In this document: piece after piece, positions 9,201-14,757 of the stretch | Position numbering within the stretch: position 1 is the first letter of the stretch | Layout of the letters: each line of letters begins with the position of its first letter | From: Planoprotostelium fungivorum | Lineage: Eukaryota; Evosea; Variosea; Cavosteliida; Cavosteliaceae | Assembly (NCBI GenBank): GCA_003024175.1 | Contig: MDYQ01000383.1 | Location: 1 to 14,757 of the forward strand | Length of the DNA: 14,757 nucleotides | Direction of reading: 5' to 3' | Program-made: the position numbers and the translations under genes | Notes under the pieces: generated by a model | What the model saw: the letters and a program-made list of their open reading frames with translations, nothing else | The model's database searches: none | Told to the model about the DNA's origin: nothing

Positions 9201-10677
9201 GTCAAAGTGTGAGTCATTGCAATTGATCGATTTGATGGATGATGAATCGAAAAAAAGTTGATATGTGATGAAGAGATGATGTGAATGTGTGTGACACCTT
9301 TCTGTTGACGATCTTGAGCGCTTCTGAGACATTAGGAAGATTCGCCAGAATCATCGATCTCTTTTCGTAGGCACTGTTTATCAGTGAGAAATCGAATGAA
9401 AGAAGAATGGTACCTGTAGAATGCATCGATGCCTCCCCTCAACTGCTTGAAAGCGAATCTGAAATGTTCTGCCAATTGAGATGACTGTGGGAGATTCAGC
9501 GATGAGTTGATTTTCGAACTCCACACATCGATGATCATATTGTGAAACGATGCACATCGACGATTTGAAATCACGAGATCGTGATGTGATGTCACCTTTG
9601 CCTGATGCTCCTTCAACCAGAGAGAATGGACGTTGAGTGCATTGTGATGCACCGTCATCGTGTCATCGAAGGGTAGTTTCTCACTGATGTAAGCTCTGAC
9701 GCTGACCACCTGTCCCGCCAGCCTCTCTTGTAGTTCAGACATGACTTGACTCTTCTTTTCAAATTCTGTCTTGTTCCTTTTACGTTTCAACACACGTGAA
9801 GAGGTGACGATGATGATGTGATCGTGATGGATGTAGAGTCTATCGCTCACTGTTCTAATTCGGAATGGATGTTTTGACATTTCTCCTCTAATTGTGCGTT
9901 CTGTTGGGTGAGCCTCTTTTGATCGTCCTCCATGGATGATTTGATCTCATCGACTTCTGCTGATTTCAACTTCAATTCGTTCTTGGTGGAGATCAATTTG
10001 GCTGGCCAATCGTGAGCATGCATCACGAAAAGATGATGGTATTACCATTCAACAATTCAGATTGTTCTGAATTGTCCTTCCTCGTATCAGATATACGAGT
10101 GTGAAGAACAGCTGTTGTTCGTGAGCGATAGAACCGTCCCATTCGATCGTCGCCCACCATTCTCCTGGATTTTCGATTCTAATTCGTTACTCAGAACTCG
10201 AATCTCTTCGTCTCTTTGAGCTAGTGCCTTCTTGTTTCCGAACCATCCTCCAGTGGAAGATCTCTGTAACTGAAAAGATGTGAATCAGTCGCGTGTGATT
10301 TGACCGTGACAACATACCTCCTGGATCTCCTCTTGTAATGCAGTCACTGTCTTTGATAATTTCGTGTTGGCAAATTCTAAATTATCGATCTTTTCGGCGG
10401 CCGATCTCATCATAAAGTCACGATCTCTCAACTGCTTCTCTTGCTGATCGCTTTTATCCTTCTCCTATTCCTATTTCACCTTCCATCGCATCATTCTTCT
10501 CACCTTGACGATTCCTTGCTTCAACAGGACAACTTTCTGTTTCGTCTTCGAATATTCGATCAGGAGCTTGTTATATTTCGCTCCACGATCTTCATCCAAG
10601 ATGGGGCTGCCAGGCTCTGAGCTGCCCTTGCTCTCCATTGTGTCTCTGTGGAATCCGGATATGTTGTCTGATGGCAT
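6264..10677 (-). CDS. PPP1R21: PPP1R21 / FERRY complex subunit Fy-2 homologue
   Basis: PPP1R21 is a coiled-coil scaffold of the Rab5-binding FERRY complex, which couples mRNAs to early endosomes in animals. Twenty-one exons: 10677-10504, 10464-10318, 10269-10158, 10111-10046, 10001-9851, 9776-9596, 9484-9414, 9373-9298, 9198-9088, 9021-8721, 8677-8573, 8525-8220, 8175-7817, 7775-7620, 7581-7372, 7324-7075, 7028-6949, 6907-6755, 6720-6628, 6587-6516, 6476-6264; total 1128 aa. Family matches: KYNKLLIEYSK..LLKQGIVK (residues 34-58, KLRAQ domain; the motif itself reads KTKQK), SEKLPFDD..HHNALNVHSL, and EREDMIKKYYDYKLEQVSSQ. Residues 1087-1094, TRKNYEQQ, match the TTKRSYEDQ motif, and the protein ends SLKSMLKGRGK. 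Human PPP1R21 is about 780 aa; the excess is mainly residues about 600-925, a Glu/Lys/Arg-rich coiled coil. Joins in exons 11-12 (alternative acceptor at 8514) and 13-17 are less certain because that region lacks family guidance. Confidence 0.88.
7188..7328. repeat. Homopyrimidine/homopurine tract, 141 bp
   Basis: The plus strand is C/T only from 7188 to 7328 except for one A at 7257. It is built of irregular CTCTCC, CTTCTC and CTCT units. On the coding (minus) strand it is pure purine and encodes an alternating Glu-Arg-Glu-Lys array in exon 16 of PPP1R21; a few bases at 7325-7328 are intronic. Related C/T-rich sequence continues less strictly from about 7150 to 7830. Confidence 0.9.
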
Positions 10678-10867
10678 CTCCGTTTACAACGCGATATTTC
10701 GACGATTTTGGTTTCATTTTAGAGTGACATCATGAGACGTAAGATGTCGAACGGATGGATGGATAGCATGAGACACGAAAGACGATTCTCTATTCGAACG
10801 TGTTTCCTCTCCTTTCATCCGTCATCGAGGGACATCTTCCCTCGTCACACGCACCCAATCATGCACA

Positions 10868-12092
10868 TCAATACGTTCTCTGCAGGTATTCGTAGATGGT
10901 CCAAGTCAAAGAAGCGACCAGTGGTCTCCTTATGATTCTGGGCAACAGTCCTCTATAGAACCCCACCATCCCTCCCTTCTGTTCTGCGTCGGTCGTTTTG
11001 TTCTCACTTCCCAGGACTCACCCGGTAGATGGTCTTCGTTGCCTCCCACGCGTTCGTGTGGTCCTGTGTCTGCAATTGCAATCGCGTCTATAGATCATGA
11101 TGAGATGAGATCATGATGCAATCACGACGTACCTTGATGACATCTTGTGGGTGTGTGCAGAGTGTGGCCACAATGCCAGCTATACCTCCTACAGTCGTGT
11201 GAGTGTCTATCGTTTTATTTCATTTCATTCTTCTCACCGGACGTCAATGTGAGGAAAGAATGGGGGAGAGATTGGATGAGACTGCCATTTTGACCGTGAA
11301 CATGATCTGATGTCGAGTCAATCATCGTGATGATGATGTGATAGACGCGCCTTTGAACCACGTCTTACACTTTTGGTAGACGAAATAATAGATTCCAGAG
11401 AATGGTGCATCACGCAAGATGGTGGCTCCCCAGCCTCGAAACAGACCTGCATCACAGTCATCCTCTTAGAGGCCATGACATGTCTCATCGTTCCCACCTC
11501 GGATACCTTCCTCTCTATGGATGGACAAGATGGCTCGCATGGTGTTCCCGTATCTCTTCCCTCCATCGACCTACTGAACGATTCAGACTCCAAATGAGAC
11601 AAGATGCCGCACCTCGAATCTCGTCTTGACGACTGTGACAGGTAAGAGAACTGAAGCAACCATAGCCCTCGTGCCTCCCCCGATGATGAAGTTGGAGAGA
11701 GACGAATTCTATAGGAGGTGAGGCAAGAACGAGAGAGGAATGAACCTGCGTCGATGGGGAGACGGCTGATGTGATGGCGTGGAGGAAGAAGAAATAGAGG
11801 GCGTTGCCTGGGACGGCTCTCAGCATGGTCGGTCCTGTTCCCTTCCAAAAGCCAGTGACTCCCTCCGTCTTGAGAATCATCTTGGCGGTCTCCATTGTAC
11901 CTCTGATGGAAGGTTCAGCTGTCTTCCATTGATTCGAATAGGTCATCCTCACCGATTGAACCCCTGTTGGGCGCTGTATTGCTGTCTCGTCTTCAATACG
12001 TCCAGAGGCTGTACAATCGTAGACGAGATGGCTCCAGCGATACCACCGTACATCAAGGATATCCCCTCACTCTTCAGTGTCTTTGTCTTCAT
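10868..12092 (-). CDS. SLC25A38: Mitochondrial glycine carrier SLC25A38/Hem25
   Basis: This family imports glycine across the inner mitochondrial membrane for 5-aminolevulinate synthesis in haem production. Nine exons: 12092-11953, 11902-11746, 11708-11613, 11570-11498, 11446-11369, 11306-11238, 11188-11133, 11087-11022, 10978-10868; 281 aa (human about 304). All three carrier repeats are present: PLDVLKTR (residues 29-36), PVTVVKTR (122-129) and HPQDVIKTR (217-225). The Thr in place of Asp/Glu in repeat 2 is typical of SLC25A38. Other close matches are WKGTGPTMLRAVPG, GATILRDAPFSGIY and PLVASLTWTIYEYL. Intron 5 is ambiguous: GTAAGA at 11368 to 11307, or GTCTAT to the CAG before TCTCATCC, which would keep CKTWFKG; both stay in frame. 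The ATG at 12092 is the only in-frame start after an upstream stop. Confidence 0.93.
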
Positions 12093-12191
12093 GACATTTA
12101 CAAGCGGTGTGATCACATCGCATCACAATTTGAGATAAGCGACTCTACAACGAGTTTTTCTCGCCCTTGGAAGATTTGAAGAAGCAGGGTG
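12093..12191. promoter_or_regulatory. Divergent 99-bp intergenic promoter region
   Basis: Only 99 bp separate the start codons of SLC25A38 (-) and UTP13 (+), so both core promoters and both 5' UTRs must fit here or overlap the genes. It contains a perfect 10-bp palindrome, TGTGATCACA (12108-12117), a GATAAG (12133-12138) and a T-run (12156-12160). No TATA box is evident. A role for these motifs is not shown. Confidence 0.55.
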
Positions 12192-14757
12192 ATGAAGGTA
12201 GAGGTGAAGGCAGAAGTGAAAGAAGAGCAAGTGAAGGAGAAGCTCGTGTTAAAGACCACCTTCGAGAATCAGTCGATCATTCAGAATGTGTTCACCGGTG
12301 GTAGGATCTCTCTGGCCAACCAGATCATGTCCTGTTGCTGTGATACTGTCATCAACATCATGGACATAAAGACTTCCTCTCTTCGCATGACCATTCCTGC
12401 TGTGAGATCCAATCACATCATCAGGCAGGTCGATTGAAAAATGGATCAGGAGGACAAGGTCATCATCACTGCATCTTTAGACAGAACGGGAAAGTATCTC
12501 GTGGCCTCGACATCAGATCTCCGATTATGGTATTGGTCTCTGGGGCCATCCTCTTTTCAAAACATCAGAAAATGGAAAGGTGACGTTCAAGTCGAAATTT
12601 CCCATCATCAATCATGTGATGTGATCTCATCTGATTCTCGAAATGGATCCATTTCGATCGCCAACCTCGAACAGGACACGAATCACCGGTCATCACCATG
12701 TGTTTCGATCACAGCTCGGGTCTCATTGTGAGTGGTTCGAGTTCAGAGGGAAACATTAGGATCTGGGACGCCGAGGCAGGCCACCTCACCCACGACTTTA
12801 GAGGTCACCAAGGCCCCATTTTGTGTCTTGCCTTTCATCCCGACCCAAAGAATCTCATCCTCTTCTCTGGAAGTGAAGATCATTCCATCCGCATGTGGTT
12901 CTTACAAAACGGAACGTGAGTCACACGAATCATCTTCTCGTGCGAGATAGTGAACGAAGACAGATCGAGCGTCTTACAACATCACATGGGAGCGGTCATC
13001 AGTTTAGAGATGATGCAGGACAAGATGATCTCTACCGGTCGCGATCGACTCGTGACTGTGTGGAATCAGATCGGAAAGGCACCCAAAGTGGAGAAGAACA
13101 TTCCTGTCTTCGAATTGGTCGATCGAGCTCTACCTCTCAATTCGAAAGAGGTGATCATCGCATCCTCCATATACATCATCGCATCAAGAATCCTCATCCA
13201 TTATGCATCCTCGTCCGTCACGCATCCTCATCCATCGTGCATCATCGTCCATCATGCATCATCTTGACGACATCGACAGATCATCGTCGGAGGAGAGAAG
13301 GGAATCCTGTCCGTGTGGAACATCCAAACAGGAAAGAAAGAGAGGACCCAGAGTGAAGAAGCGAAGACGAGCTACATCACCAACTTGGCAATCTCCACGC
13401 ATACGAAGGAGATCATTACGACCACGGTAGATCACGACATCTACGTCTACCAGACGAAAAATTTGAAGAAAGATCGAGTCATAGCTGGTTACAACGATCA
13501 GGTGAGAGGAGACAACAACTAGAGATCTCAATCGAATTTGAGGTCGTGGACGTCAAGTATGTCACGATGGGATCAGAAGAGCATTTGGCCGTGGCAAACA
13601 ACAGTTCGTCTCTACGCATCTTTCCCTTATCAACCAACGGCACGTCCAGCAACGTCTGCACTTCTCTCGTCGGTACGTTTCATCGATCGATGCCTTCTCA
13701 TCGTTATAAAGGTCACGAGGACATCATCATGGGTATGGATGTCATTCAACACCCCAAATTGGGGAACGTCATCGCAACTGCATCGAAAGACAAGACGGCT
13801 CGATTGTGGAACGCCGACAGCGGCACACTGTTGGGAACGTGCACGGGCCATTTAGACACCGTGACGGCCGTCATCATGATGAGGAAGAGGTCACCGACTG
13901 CTCTCTTCACGGCTTCGAACGACCGAACGATCAAGCACTGGAGGATCACAGGTGATGAATCAAATCCAGAACGAATCGTGACGTAGAACAGAGGGCTCGA
14001 ACGAGAAGGTGAATGCGAAGATCGAGGCCTTGGGTACGGTTGGATCTCACGACATGGACGTTAACTCTTTCGCGATCTCTCCAAACGATAAGATCATCGC
14101 ATCCGCTTCACAAGACAAGACGGTCAAGGTGAGAAGAGAGAGGAAGGGGAGTCGATTCTGACGGGAGACAGTTGTGGAATGCGTTGGACATGAAAGAGAT
14201 GGGAGTTTTGAAGGGACACCACAGAGGAGTTTGGTCCGTCGCGTTCAGCCCCATCGAACAGTGTTGCATCACTGGTTCTGGTGATCGGTACATCAAACTG
14301 TGGAACATCAACGATTTCACGTGCATCAAGGTGAATTTATCACGTTCGACGTCTCATCAGACTCACGAGAACGACAGACATTGGAGGGACACGTCGACAG
14401 CATCTTGAAAGTCTCTTTCGTAACGAACGGCCAACAGATTCTATCCGCAGGAAGCGATGGCATCATTAAACTGTGGAACGTTCGCACGAACGAATGTGCG
14501 GCCACGTTAGAAGGCCACACGGACAGAGTGAGTCGTTACCTCTATCGAAAAGCTGAAGAGGAACAGATCTGGACGTTAGCCGTCAACAAGAACGACAAGG
14601 AGTTCATCTCTGCCGGTGGTGATTCCATCATCAAGAAGTGGACCGATGTCACAGCTCAAGTTGTAGAGAGAGACACGCGAGGTAAAGAGCAACTGATCCT
14701 CAAGCAACAAGAATTAGAAAACTTGGTCCGAGGAAAACAATTCAAGAAGGTGAAAAA
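12192..14757 (+). CDS. UTP13: U3 snoRNP UTP-B subunit UTP13/TBL3, 3' end beyond window
   Basis: UTP13 (human TBL3) is a tandem WD40 beta-propeller protein of the UTP-B module of the nucleolar SSU processome, needed for 18S rRNA maturation. Exons: 12192-12401, 12450-12579, 12675-12915, 12964-13150, 13280-13501, 13543-13672, 13712-13951, 13992-14128, 14172-14330, 14378-14527, 14567-14749; 663 codons, then a likely donor GTGAAA at the window edge. Colinear matches to TBL3 include LAFHPDPKNLILFSGSEDHS, KNIPVFELVD, AGYNDQ-VVDVKYV, DMDVNSFAISPNDKIIASAS, GHHRGVWSVAFSP, GSDGIIKLWNVRTNEC and KQQELENLVRGKQF. The C-terminal Utp13 domain (about 140-160 aa) is cut off. The intron 13673-13711 is 39 nt with no stop, so retention would also give an open frame. 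The ATG at 12192 is the first in frame. Confidence 0.95.
13188..13263 (+). repeat. 17-bp minisatellite inside UTP13 intron 4
   Basis: Units resembling GCATCCTCRTCCATCRT lie at 13188-13204, 13205-13221, 13222-13238 and 13239-13255, with a partial unit at 13256-13263. They fill most of the second half of the 129-nt intron (13151-13279), the longest placed in the window. Expansion of the unit probably explains why this intron is two to three times the usual length. Confidence 0.85.

Noticed and set aside
11318-12138. Frames of 176 aa (-) and 119 aa (+) over the carrier gene
   Set aside because: They are read-throughs of introns or antisense of SLC25A38, whose nine-exon model explains the region.
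13188-13263. CRISPR-like short repeat array
   Set aside because: The units are contiguous 17-bp minisatellite copies without spacers, inside a spliceosomal intron of a eukaryotic gene.
13502-13524. A 23-nt intron in UTP13
   Set aside because: It would keep the frame, but a 41-nt intron ending at 13542 also does and gives the exact family junction AGYNDQ-VVDVKYV.

Overview
This is nuclear DNA from a eukaryote with compact, intron-dense genes. About 42 introns could be placed by homology and reading-frame logic. Most are 34-66 nt, the longest is 129 nt, and 34 of the 42 begin with GTG rather than GTA. The gene content (UTP-B rRNA-processing factor, mitochondrial glycine carrier, endosomal FERRY scaffold, F-box/helical-repeat protein) together with this intron style would suit a free-living protist. 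An amoebozoan such as a protosteloid amoeba is my best guess, but that is inference only.

Layout. Positions 1-1000 hold no gene I can support; they contain hairpins and a decayed long inverted repeat (about 316-902, centred on 609). Positions about 1010-2400 (+ strand) look like the 3' part of a spliced gene encoding an AMPK-beta-type carbohydrate-binding module, followed by a 36-bp tandem repeat, a stop at 2399 and AATAAA at 2418. Positions 2827-5615 (- strand) are a five-exon gene for an F-box protein with a long helical-repeat tail. Positions 5845-6240 (- strand) are a tentative three-exon small gene. Positions 6264-10677 (- strand) are a 21-exon gene for the PPP1R21/FERRY subunit Fy-2, enlarged by a block of about 325 highly charged coiled-coil residues. 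Positions 10868-12092 (- strand) are the nine-exon glycine carrier SLC25A38/Hem25. From 12192 to the right edge (+ strand) is UTP13/TBL3, which lacks only its C-terminal Utp13 domain.

The genes do not form one pathway. SLC25A38 and UTP13 are divergent with only 99 bp between start codons, so they probably share a promoter region. SLC25A38, PPP1R21, the small gene and the F-box gene follow one another in tandem on the minus strand with short gaps. All exon models are my own manual reconstructions. Those of UTP13, SLC25A38 and PPP1R21 rest on alignment, from memory, to known families, and the reconstructed lengths are whole numbers of codons. The 5' half of the CBM gene and one junction in the F-box gene remain uncertain.
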